NCBI GenBank assembly: GCA_037043455.1 | Contig: JAWPHD010001327.1 | Span: 248,001-312,000, forward strand | Direction: 5' to 3' | DNA from: Cyrtodaria siliqua | Lineage: Eukaryota > Mollusca > Bivalvia > Adapedonta > Hiatellidae | DNA: 64,000 nucleotides | Part shown: positions 54,310-64,000 of the stretch, one piece after another | Layout: each line of letters opens with the position of its first letter | Position numbering within the stretch: the stretch's first letter is position 1 | The notes under the pieces: model-generated | Seen by the model: only the letters and a program-made list of their open reading frames with translations | Told to the model about the DNA's origin: nothing | Database searches by the model: none | Program-made: the position numbers and the translations under genes

Positions 54310-55310
54310 CTTGTTAATTATTCTATTATTAATAGTATGTAAGACAAAAACACAATCGATTGTTCTTTTGTGTTGCCTAAATCCGAATTGATTGTCTGAC
54401 AATAAATGGTTTTCTTCTGTCCATTTACGTAAACGGTAACTTATCTAACACATGTGAAAATATTTTCGAAAATATACTAGTGAGCATTATTCCTCTATAA
54501 TTATTTATATCGTTTTTATCCACCCGTTTTGGTACAGGTATCAATATACCCTTTGTCCAGGAATCAGGATAGTAACAATTATTATACATGTAATTAAAAA
54601 GTTTACACAAAATTGGTGACAATATATTACCAGCTTCAATAAATATTTCGGGTATCAATAGGTCCTCTCCCCCATGTTTTCTTCTTTTTAACCTTTGAAT
54701 TGCTTTTTGAATTGAATTGAATTGAATGTTGTTTAACGGCTCATCAACACAGTATAGGTTATTTAGAGCCGCCCCAGAGAGAGGGGAAGGATACATAGGA
54801 ATCCGGGAACCTGCCCTACTCTTATTATCGAATAGATTCCTATGGTTCTTTAACGTGCTCGAAGGATAGACCGATACACGGGACCGCCCGGTTTACGTCC
54901 CCATCCGACGGACGAGGCTAAGGTAAAGTGTCTTGCCCAAGAACACACCGACGGAACTCAGTGGCACCACGGAGGATTGAACCCGGGGCCTCCGGTTACA
55001 AATCCGCCGCGCTACCGACTGCGCCACGCCAGCCCCTGAATTGCTTTTTGAACCTCGTCTATGCTAAATTGACAGTCAAATTGTTCTACAACATTTATGT
55101 GCAAGTCATTTTGATATAAGAATGTTTCGATATCCGCATTTTTGTATATATCGTCGGCCGAGAATAAGTCTTTAAAATGGTTAAAAAAGATCATCCGCAG
55201 AAATATTAGTATTATTTTTATTTTGCTTTTTAAATTTACGAACATAGTCCCAAAATGATATACAACTTCTTTGGTTGATTTTTGGCAGCATTTTGTAGCA
55301 TGTCTATTTG
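54310..55310 (-). pseudogene. Non-LTR retrotransposon reverse transcriptase fragment
   Basis: The minus strand encodes the region before and at the start of an RT domain: a SFWDYV-type linker, FNHFKDLFSADDIY, CQFSIDEVQKAIQ, then (after a nested SINE) RLKRRKHGGEDLLIPEIF, YMYNNCYYPDSWTKGIL, DINNYRGIMLTSIFSKIF, and in a shifted frame NQFGFRQHKRTIDCVF. These are the standard 0-2 blocks of LINE reverse transcriptases (CR1/L2/Rex-like by feel). The catalytic block is missing, and frameshifts and stops are present. Confidence 0.85.
54712..55036 (-). mobile_element. tRNA-type SINE nested in the RT fragment
   Basis: Flanked by TGAATTGCTTTTTGAA at 54696-54711 and 55037-55052, a 16-bp perfect duplication. 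The head on the minus strand is tRNA-Thr-like (GTGGCGCAGTCGGTAGCGC, loop ATTTGTAA with TGT, CCCCGGGTTCAATCC), followed by a body with GTGTGTTCTTGGGCAAGACA, GGATGGGGACGTAAACCGGG and CGGTCCCGTG, ending in an (AATTC)n tail. The body is of the kind shared widely among animal SINEs. Confidence 0.92.
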
Positions 55311-55351
55311 ATTTGTTTTATATTTTGCTTTTGCTCGCCGTTTTGCAAGTA

Positions 55352-58300
55352 AACATCTCTGAAACCACTGGGCGAAATTGCATAAGACTTCACATGAACG
55401 ATTTCTTGGTGGTTATCTCTCAATGTTATTCAAAATCTGGCAATCAACCCAGAACTCGGGTTGGCATGCCAACAGTAGGAAATATACAAATGTGCGATAT
55501 AGTCCTGCAGTTTTATATTCCAGAAAAGTCCATTATAAACCCTTACTAAACACAGGGCGTATATATGATGGGGATATGACACGGCACTACAAACGCTGTA
55601 TTCAACTGAAAACACTTGTCGTCCAAGTAAGTTTATCGATTATATGCTGCATTTATCGATTTTTACTACGCCTATCGTGGCGGTTTGCGAGGCCTCGATG
55701 TACGGCACGCCCATTTACATTGCAAACAGACATTATATGTCCTTGTTTTAGTGATTTTTCTATATATTTTACATTGTCAGAAAGCCAAATAATTAACCTT
55801 TCTAATGATGTAATTTTATTCCAAATAACATAAAGAGGTAAAATCTCGAGTTGGAAAGGAAATATATCACATTTTTTTCTTTTCTTAAAGCGTTTACGCA
55901 TATCATCGTGTGTTTATTGTTTTGGTTACATGTATTGTTTAATGAATATTTACATAAGACGCATGGTTAGAAAGCCAAACAAATAACCTTTCTATTGTGG
56001 ATGTTATTTCGAACAATTTCTTCAACGGTTAAATGACTGAGGAGAATCTCGTGTCGGTAAACAAATTAAAGCGTTGCCGCAAACATCAAGCGGTTCTTTT
56101 TATTCAGTCTAGATAATGTTTGTGACTATAACAATACATTTAAAAGATTTATTAAGTGAGCAAAATTAAATTATCTTTTTTAACTTTTCTATAGATGTTT
56201 GTTAACAACAACTGGTATAACCTCGACTGCATTGTGTGAGCAATAAAGAATCGTGTGATTAATGTATTTTATTGGCATATCGATTGAGTAATTAACAAAC
56301 ACACATGTATCAATAAAAAAAAGTAAGACCGGCAAACATGGTAATGATAATTGAAACAACACATTAGTATTCTTCTCGGTTTTAAAGTCGGCTGATTTAG
56401 TCGTTTAACTAGCTAAAATTGTTGACAAAATCTAATTGCAATGATTATAAAATGCTCCCATTTCCAAGTTAGTTGCTGCGAAACGTAATTATAAGTTTCC
56501 TTTTCACGATTTGCGTGGGTTGTTCGTGGTTTTAGCAAGTTTTTAATTGCTTTTTTTAGTGTTTTGTTCTCAAACCAGGATGTGTGAAATTTCGATGAGA
56601 AAAAGATGACCGACGTCCGTGCAGTTTCTTGTTTGTTTGTTTTATACGCCTTTCAATTATTTTTAAATTTATTTGTCGATTTTTGTTTATCATACAAAAC
56701 ATATGCAATTTGTGTTTGGTGTAGTTTTTAAGTGGGTTATGACTTTGATTTCAACTAATATATTTTTTTTAGCTTGGCCATTTTGAACGTGTTTTTTTTT
56801 TCTCCTGGATTAGCATGTGTATTTTATGGAAGGGTAAACCTTTTTTTTTCAATTAAAACGTACCTGCTGATGACTGCAAGTAATAACATACATATTGAAA
56901 TTATGTTTAGGGTAGTTTTTAAGTGGATAATGATTTTGATTTTAGCAAAAACAATTATTTTAACTTCGCCATTTTGAAAAAAAAAAAGATTCTTGGATCA
57001 ACATGTATATTTTATGGAAGGGTAATTTTTTTTTTCACTTACACAGTACCTTTTGATGATTGCATGTAATAACAGACATACTGAAATAGTGTTTCGGATA
57101 GTTTTTAAGTGGATTATAACTTTCATTTTAACAAAAAAAATTGTTTAAACTTGGCCATTTTGAAAAAAAATAATTCTCTTGGATCAACATGTATATTTTA
57201 TGAAAGGGTAAGCTTTTTTTCTCAATTGAACCGTAGCTGTTGATGCTTGCATGTAATAACAGACATATTGAAATTGTGTTTAGGGTAGTTTTAAAGTGGG
57301 TTATTATGACTTTGATTTTAACAACTTACCCACTTAAAAACTACCCTAAACACAATTTCAATATGTATTTTATTTCTTGCAATCATCAACAGGTACGGTT
57401 TAATTGAGAGAAAAAAATAACCTTTCCATAAAATATACATGCCAATCCAGGAGAGAGAAAAAAACACGTTCAAAATGCCAAGTTAAAAATATATAAATAT
57501 TGTTCAGATCAAAATCATAATCCACTTTAAACCTACACCAAACTCAAATTGCATATGTTTTGTACGATAAACAAAGATCGACAATATATACAAAAAGCGT
57601 GAAAGGCGTATAAAAAAAAGACTGCACGAACGTCGGTCATCTTTTTTTCACACATCCTGGTTTGAGAACAAAACACAAAATAAAGCCATTAAAATGTGCT
57701 AAAAACACGAACATCCCGCGCACACCGTCAATTACGTTTTGCAGCAACTAATTTGGAAATGAGAGCATTCTATAATCATTGCAATTAGATTTAGTCAACA
57801 ATTTTAGCTGGTTAAAAGACTAAATCAGCCGACTTCAAAACCAAGAAGAAAACAAACAAACACTAATAATGTGTTGTTCAAATTATCATTAACACGTTTG
57901 TGGGTCTTACTTTCTTTTATTGATACATGTGTGTTAGTTAATTACTCAATCGATATGCCAATAGAATACATTAATCACACGATTCTTAATTTCTCACACA
58001 ATGCAGTGGAGGTTTTACCAGTTGTGGTTAACAAACATCTATAGAAAAATTAAAGAGATAATTTAATTTTGCTCACTTAATAAATCTTTTAAATGTATTG
58101 TTAACGTCACAAACATTATCTACTCTGAAAAAAAAAAGAATCTCTTGATGATTGCGGCAACGATTTTATTTTGTTTACCTACTCGAGATTCTCCTTTGTT
58201 CTTTGAAGAAATTGTTCGAAATAACATCAATCAATAGAAAGGTTATTTGTTTGGCTTTCTAACCATGCATCTTATGTAAATATTCATTAAACAATACATG

Positions 58301-58891
58301 TAACCAAAACAAGAAACACACGGTGATGTGCGTAAACGCTTTAAGAAAATAAAAAATGCGATATATTTCCTTTCCGACTCGAGATTTTACCTCTTTATTT
58401 AATCATTATTTGGAATAAAATTACATCATTAGAAAGGTTATTTATTTGGCTTTCTGGCAATGTAAAATATATAAAAAATCAGTAAAACAAGGACATATGT
58501 CTGTTTGCAATGTAGATGGATGTGCAGTACATCGAGGCCTCGCAAACCGCCACGATAAGCGTAGTAAAAATCGATAAATGCAGCATATAATCGATAAACT
58601 TACCTGGACGACAAGTGTTTTCCGTTGAATACAGTGCTTGTACTGCCGTGTCATATCTCCGTCATATATAAAGCCTTGTGTTTAGTAAGGGTTTATAATG
58701 GACTTTTCTGGAATATAAAACTGCAGCACTATATCCCACCTTCCTATTTTTTCCTTCTGTTGGCATGCCAACCCGAGTTCTGGGTTGATTGCCACATTTT
58801 GAATAACATTGAGAGATAACCACCAAGAAATCGTTCCTGTGAAATTCCTGTGAAGTCTTATGCACTTTCGCCCAGTGGTTTCAGAGATGTT
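55352..58891. mobile_element. 3.5-kb near-palindromic fold-back element
   Basis: Left arm 55352-57300 and right arm 57327-58891 are diverged inverted copies around a ~20-bp centre. Outer ends AACATCTCTGAAACCACTGG and its complement; hAT-like ends CAGGGC.TATATATGA lie 200 bp further in (55553, 58678). The arms carry the same sequence as 36940-38300 and the ~170-bp CCCTTCCATAAAATA units in the middle. No transposase. Frames within the arms (for example 55378-55833) are incidental. No clear target duplication at the outer ends. Confidence 0.85.
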
Positions 58892-58894
58892 GTT

Positions 58895-59455
58895 TAAATG
58901 TTTACGATGACGACGGAAGACTACAGCGACGGACGAAGTCTGACGACGGACAAAATAGCGATAAAAACATAGGTTTTATAAAGTTATAGATAGTTGACAA
59001 CACAAAGGACTTTACTGTTTAGCATAAAATAATCGAGTTCACGGATGAGCATAATTTAAAAATGCATTAATTCTTGCGAACTGGTTCTTTGACACAAAAC
59101 CCTTTTACTTACCTGATGTGAAATAATATTGTAGAAGTTTTCGTCATAAAAACGGGGTATATGCATGTATTTTGTTCATAATATGCGCAAAATTAAAGTA
59201 CGCTTCATGGATTAACAATTTGTTCTGGTGCATTTTCAGACGTTTTCCGAAGTGTTTTCCAAAAGTACCAACTTTCACAAAAAATTATTATCAGTCGAGG
59301 GTAGCTTACATTTTTTTGCGTTCGAATGCGTTTTCTTTGGTAGAAAATGGTTAAGAAATAAAAATCTTATCGGACTCTGAAGCTTTCAATGTGGGCGAAT
59401 GTTTACAATTTTTTCTGCAAGAATTAGCAATAATGACGTCATAGGTCATGTGGTA
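58895..59455. other. Non-coding stretch, no gene seen
   Basis: Starts with ACGACGGACAAAATA-type short GAC repeats (58905-58955), then AT-rich sequence. No supported gene. Confidence 0.45.
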
Positions 59456-59457
59456 TA

Positions 59458-59555
59458 GTCACCCTGGTCACTGGTGCGACGATATCACTTTTGTCTGATA
59501 CTAAAAATATGTCACTGAGAAATCCTTATAAATCACTGATAGGTATATACTAAAC
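59458..59555 (-). repeat. Fragment of the 17.2-kb MITE
   Basis: Shares GTCACTGGTGYGACGATATC, TCACTGAGAAATCCTTATAA and the terminal CACTGATWGGTATATA with 17175-17489. Only one end and part of the interior are present. Confidence 0.6.
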
Positions 59556-60738
59556 AGGTTTATTGCCAGATCGGTCAGTGGCAAAAGAGCGAACACCACT
59601 ATTCATAGATAGGATCGAGTAAAGAATCATTTGGACTTTTAGCTTATTTTAACCAACATTTTCCAGGTCTTTTTGAATTGGGATAGATATGATTATATAT
59701 AAGATTATAAATTGTGTCATACGTGACCATACGTTACCATAATACATATTTAAAATTCTGTATACAATTAAATATTTTCTGTGCAATTTGTGTCAATAAA
59801 ACACATTTTTTCCAGATACAGTTTTTATAATCGTGCATGTCGATTGTTACTCTGTAAATTGAACAATTCTGGCAATAATTTTGTCTGATTTCCATGTAAT
59901 TGACGGAATGCAAAATATGTGTTTTGTAAGTGTTAAATACATTTGTATAAATATGAATGCCTGAGTTCACTTCATCTTGCACGTATATCAGTTATCCTAT
60001 CATCCATATTTTAAGCAGATACGTGAAGTGATACACAAAGGCAGTTACTTCATAGCAGACACGGAAACGTTGTTGTATATCACATTTTAGAAATCATTAT
60101 AAAAAAAATACTATTTTAGAGTAATGTTTATTCTTCCCGTTTGTAAAATACATCATTTTTCATTTACCCTTATTAGGAATTTTCTATGTGTGAAAAGATT
60201 CACGATTTCTAAGTGGAAGAAAGCTCGTAATCACTAATATAATTAACTAAAACGAACACTAACCTAACTAGCTATTACGTTGAGTCATGACAAACCATGG
60301 AATCTTTTGTCGAGAACACAAAGCGAAAGAGTTTTAATTGAAATTGTACAAAAACCGATTTAAAATGTAATAAATATATTATATAACTTTTGAGACTGAT
60401 TCTACGGAAATTCCTCACTAGACGTATTTTGTTAATCACTTATTCACATCCGCGTTTTTATGAAAAGAACCACACGCCTATCATCGAGTGAAGGATTTCC
60501 ATATAACTGCACCAGCATGTACATAATCGCTATATTAGTTCACCTGTGTTGTGCTTTTACAAGCGATAGGATTATGATTACATATTCATGCAGATACAGA
60601 AGCGTACAAATATGAGTTGTCGATGAAAGAAAAACAAGCTCAACAACATATCCTCTGTCATTATACCAATAGTGTTTAACTGTTGTAATCGGATTTAGTT
60701 TCGAACCACTATAAATCGTGCATTCATGCAACTATATA
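59556..60738. other. Non-coding stretch, no gene seen
   Basis: AT-rich. A partial box-repeat phrase, GATCGGTCAGTGGCAA, lies at 59568-59583. Short frames have no features. Confidence 0.5.
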
Positions 60739-60740
60739 TA

Positions 60741-61195
60741 CTGAAGCGAAAAAGAAACGCAACTCGGGAATTTCCGCTATATATTGTATACACACTTAAA
60801 TCCACATAATATTCCAAAGAAATACCAAGATGTTTTGTAAAAAAAAGAGTTGCAGTTAGTTAGAGAATGGACACAACTGTGATGCTGTAGACGTTTTAAT
60901 CACAGTACACTTTGTATCAAGAAATTCATAAAGGTTGAAGTTGTTCGTTGACAAATTGAGCCATTTCAGTACTGTATAATATAACGTAACGAGTTTGCAA
61001 AATGTTGCATCCTAAGTTTGCTATGCTTGAGCCAAACGCGTAAGGAATATTTTTGCTGTGTTGTTTTAGTATTATTTTTCCGAAAGGAAAGCTCTTACGT
61101 AGCCATGTACCACTCGATTAACAGCAACATATTATACATACAAATTACAATATATAGTGGACATTCCCGAGTTTCTTTCTTCTTTTTCGTTTCAG
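60741..61195. mobile_element. MITE with ~50-bp inverted ends and TA duplication
   Basis: The left end CTGAAGCGAAAAAGAAACGC... TATATATTGTA and the right end complement (CTGAAACGAAAAAGAAGAAA... TATATATTGTA) match over ~50 bp; TA lies on both sides (60739-60740, 61196-61197). The interior is the reverse complement of the copy at 33602-34003. The pattern is that of a non-autonomous Tc1/mariner-type element. Confidence 0.85.
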
Positions 61196-61223
61196 TACAT
61201 CTATGACAATATGCGGATACATG

Positions 61224-61320
61224 CATACACACACACACACACATAACATACATACATACATACATACATGCTACATACATACATACATACATACATACAT
61301 ACATACATACAAACATATAT
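61224..61320. repeat. (CATA)n / (AC)n microsatellite
   Basis: A short (AC)n followed by interrupted runs of CATACATACATA to 61320. The open frames (Met-Tyr-Val-Cys repeats) are artefacts. Confidence 0.95.
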
Positions 61321-61324
61321 ACAT

Positions 61325-62505
61325 AGTTCTCAGAAACCGATCATTTAACAACATATGTATCATATTAAAAAAATAGCTATATTAAAGTTTGAAGACATGA
61401 CATTACAAAGCACATTAATATAAATAATAGCATCATACAAACGATTATACATCATTACAAAATATCCAATTTCAGACTTTGCACCTGCTTCACTGAAATC
61501 AATATAACAAAAAAGCTAAAAACAAAAAATGATAGGTAACACACACCGTATAAAATAAGTGAGTACCATCATATCATAAGTTAGTTCTAAAAATAAAACG
61601 TCGCAATATCACTCAGTCTCTGAAAACATAGATTTTTTTATCAATTTTAAATTTGTTCATTTTTTTTTCTATTATCAGATTACATTAAGAAAAAAACAGC
61701 TTAACATTACGTGGTATCCGTTATCCAATCCTGGTAATATAATCTTTGCCATTGCTTATTGGAATTAATACGAGACCACGACTAAGTTTTAGTTGAGGCT
61801 TGATGTTTATTGCAAATTTTATCAAGAACATATTCTGATTTTTTTATTAATGTTTGGTCTAAATTATTTCCCAAGTTTTTATAAGCTTAAGCAAATAAAA
61901 TAGCACATAAAGTCTCAAGTGAACTTTAACGACAGAAAGACAAGAAGTCAAACATTTGGAGATGCTTTAAATATTGACTCTCTTTTATGTGATTGAGTAA
62001 ATCTGATTGAGCTAAAGAATTAAGAAACGTTAAATATCTTAAATGGCATTGTTCTCAATCGTCGTACGAGTTGTCCAGTGTTCTCTCACTCGTCATACAC
62101 ACATATAAAGGTACTTTCATCAATTTCCACAATTGTACCAGTACTACCGTCTGAGCAAAATACCTGGCGAGTGAGTTACAAGAATCTTTCATGGTTATCC
62201 GGTGAAGATGGGGAATTCCAACCCGAGATATAACTGTTTTAATCGGAACCGAGGCTGTGCTGAGGTTTTGATTACAACAGTTATACCGAGGGTTGAAATG
62301 TCCCTATCTGAACCGGATACCAATGATTGATTCCTTTTCTTGCATATACTTTACGTTATGCGCGTTTACGTCGCCAACTACTAATGTTTTACATGTTTAT
62401 ATATACAATGACGTCAAGTACATGTCATTGTTGATATCAGCATATGGAAAGCCTCGACTGTCTTCTGTTGGCCTTTTGCATTTTGTGCAGTACGATTTGT
62501 AAGTC
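61325..62505. other. Non-coding stretch, no gene seen
   Basis: AT-rich, no supported gene or repeat recognised. Confidence 0.5.
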
Positions 62506-62511
62506 GTCTTG

Positions 62512-63222
62512 TGCATTTTCTAAGTTGTTATGTGCATTTTCTATTTTGTCATGTGCATTTCGTAAGTTGTAATGTGCATTTAGTAAGTTGTTATGGGCAT
62601 TTGCTATGTTGTCATGTGCATTTCGTAAGTTGTTATGTGCAATTCGTAAGTTGTTATGTGCAATTCGTAAGTTGTTATGTGCATTTAGTAAGTTATTTTG
62701 TGCATTTTCTATGTTGTCTTGTGCATTTAGTAAGTTGTTATGTGCATTTTCTATGTTGTCTGGTGCATTTCGTAAGTTGTTATGTGCATTTTATAAGTTA
62801 TCTTGTGCATATTCTAAGTTGTTAATTGCATTTCGTAAGTTGTTATGTGCATTTCCTAAGCTGTTATGTGCATTTTTTAAGTTGTCTTGTGCATCTTCTA
62901 AGTTGTAATATGCATTTTCTAAGTTCTCTTTTGCATTTTCTAAGTTGTTATGTGGTTTTTATAAATTGTCTTGTGCATTTTCTGAGTTGTTATGTGCAGT
63001 TCGTAAGTTGTTATGTGCATTTTTTAAGGTGTTATGTGCATTTCGTAAGTTGTCTTGAGCATATTCTAAGTTGTTATGTGCATTTTCTAACTTGTCTTGT
63101 GCATTTTCTAAGTTGTTATGTGCTTTTGTAAGTTGTCTTGTGCATTTTCTAAGTTTATATGTGCATTTCGTAAGTCATTATGTGCATTGTTTAAGTTGTT
63201 ATGTGCATTTCGTAAGTTATAA
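62512..63222 (+). repeat. 21-bp tandem array, ~34 units
   Basis: Unit TGTGCATTTCGTAAG followed by TTGTTA, with variants TTTTCTAAG and TTTAGTAAG and occasional length changes. Because 21 is a multiple of three, several frames stay open and give periodic peptides (CYVHFVS, KLLCAF); there is no start context, codon bias or flanking coding signal to suggest a gene. Confidence 0.95.
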
Positions 63223-64000
63223 AATAAAAAAAACAATAAATAAAAAATAAATAAATAAATAAATAAAAAATTAACGTGTTATTTGTTTGTGTTTGTGTAT
63301 AGTCCTAAGGTTTATAGCCCCTTCACCTTTTAACCAGTAGGATGTCCTAAAGGTGTAGGTTCAATATAGTCTGGACTTCACGTGTTATTTGTTGAAGCAA
63401 ACATATTTTAAGTACTCTGGGCCTTTTTTTCAGGAAAACTTAAAATATGTTTGTTTTCAACAAATCTGCAGATAGCACGTTAATATTTTTTTATTTAAAT
63501 ACATTTTCAATTTATTATCATTATTATTTGTTAGTTCTCAACACTGATGTGTGGGGTTACGGGGTCTTCTCCCTCCTCCATTTCTCTCTTCTCCCTCCCC
63601 TATCTCCCTTCTCCGTCCCCTTTTCTCTCTTCTCCTCTCTGGGAGTACTGATGAACAAGGGACGTAATCCATAAAAGCATCGATCGCGAAGACAGAACGT
63701 GTAGGGCAGACAAGATGATGGTCGATAATAGGTCAACATTCTTGATGTTAAGATCATTTAATGTTAAATTTTGAAAAACGACTCTCAAACTATGATAATT
63801 CTTCATCATATTTTTTTGACAAAATTGTTATTAAAAAAAACACGCCCCTTTCTCTCCCGACCACCGTCCCCTTGTCTTCCGAGCCCACCTCCTTGTCATC
63901 CGGCCCCCGCCCCTTGTCTTCCGTACCCACGGCCTGATACTGCCACCTGTGACACGATCTATTGTTTTCAGACCAAGATTTATTAACTCCACGTCAGACA
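63223..64000. other. Non-coding stretch with pyrimidine-rich tracts
   Basis: A-rich (AAATAAAT)n at 63228-63270, a CT-rich tract (CTCCCTCCTCCATTTCTCTC and similar) at 63568-63642, and a C-rich tract at 63842-63930. No gene supported. Confidence 0.55.

Noticed and set aside
54960..55036. Possible tRNA-Thr gene on the minus strand
   Set aside because: It is the 5' end of a SINE with its own body, tail and 16-bp duplication.
55378..55833. 151-residue frame in the fold-back arm
   Set aside because: It spans the repeat end and an AT-rich arm, is broken in the other arm's copy, and has no recognisable domain.
61095..61316. Met-Tyr-Val-Cys repeat protein on the minus strand
   Set aside because: Translation of a (CATA)n microsatellite.
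62511..63131. Periodic Cys/His-rich proteins across three frames
   Set aside because: The 21-bp unit keeps all frames open; no start context, splice signals or non-repeat coding sequence around.

Overview
The window is animal nuclear DNA, most likely from a lophotrochozoan and probably a bivalve mollusc. Reasons: very AT-rich sequence, one spliced-looking gene end, a tRNA-Ser-type SINE with the mollusc core (the GTCGGTGGTTCTACC... and CTTCCTCCACC... blocks), GACCTAGTGACCTAG minisatellites of the bivalve type, an I/Nimb-like LINE tail, a Polinton and an Academ-like transposon. There are no bacterial operons, rRNAs or CRISPR arrays. Almost everything recognisable is mobile DNA.

Layout. 1-1.0 kb: degenerate repeats. 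1.2-1.8 kb: the last one or two exons of a host membrane-protein gene, the only host gene seen. 1.9-22.8 kb: non-coding DNA with dispersed repeats, MITEs, fold-back sequences, a 2.26-kb unit in tandem (7.1-11.9 kb) and a decayed Academ-like transposase (19.7-21.2 kb).

22.85-42.31 kb: a Polinton (Maverick) with ~200-bp terminal inverted repeats and an intact 6-bp target duplication, TTGAGA. It carries a protein-primed DNA polymerase B (+), an integrase and a block of small genes, packaging ATPase and major capsid protein (-), and a rightward block with a large uncharacterised gene, a penton remnant and two small genes (+). All main genes are broken by stops and frameshifts. No cysteine protease was recognised. 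The element holds many later insertions: a composite repeat and a 5'-truncated LINE inside polB, a 1.67-kb DNA transposon at the integrase stop, a TA-flanked MITE beside the ATPase gene, and a 3.3-kb hAT-like fold-back element that itself contains a SINE and a GACCTAG element.

42.64-48.79 kb: an Academ-like DNA transposon with inverted ends, a probable TTA target duplication and one intact reading frame of ~1,523 codons, the only long undamaged coding sequence here. 49.1-53.0 kb: about 3.9 kb of ~28-bp satellite whose monomers carry a GTAGTGCACTAC palindrome and change orientation once. 54.3-55.3 kb: a LINE reverse-transcriptase fragment with a nested tRNA-type SINE. 55.35-58.89 kb: a 3.5-kb near-palindrome related to the fold-back element in the Polinton. 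59-64 kb: MITEs, microsatellites and a 21-bp tandem array.

The genes that work together are the Polinton set (replication, integration, packaging, capsid), now defunct. Family calls come from motifs read by eye; no database search was possible.
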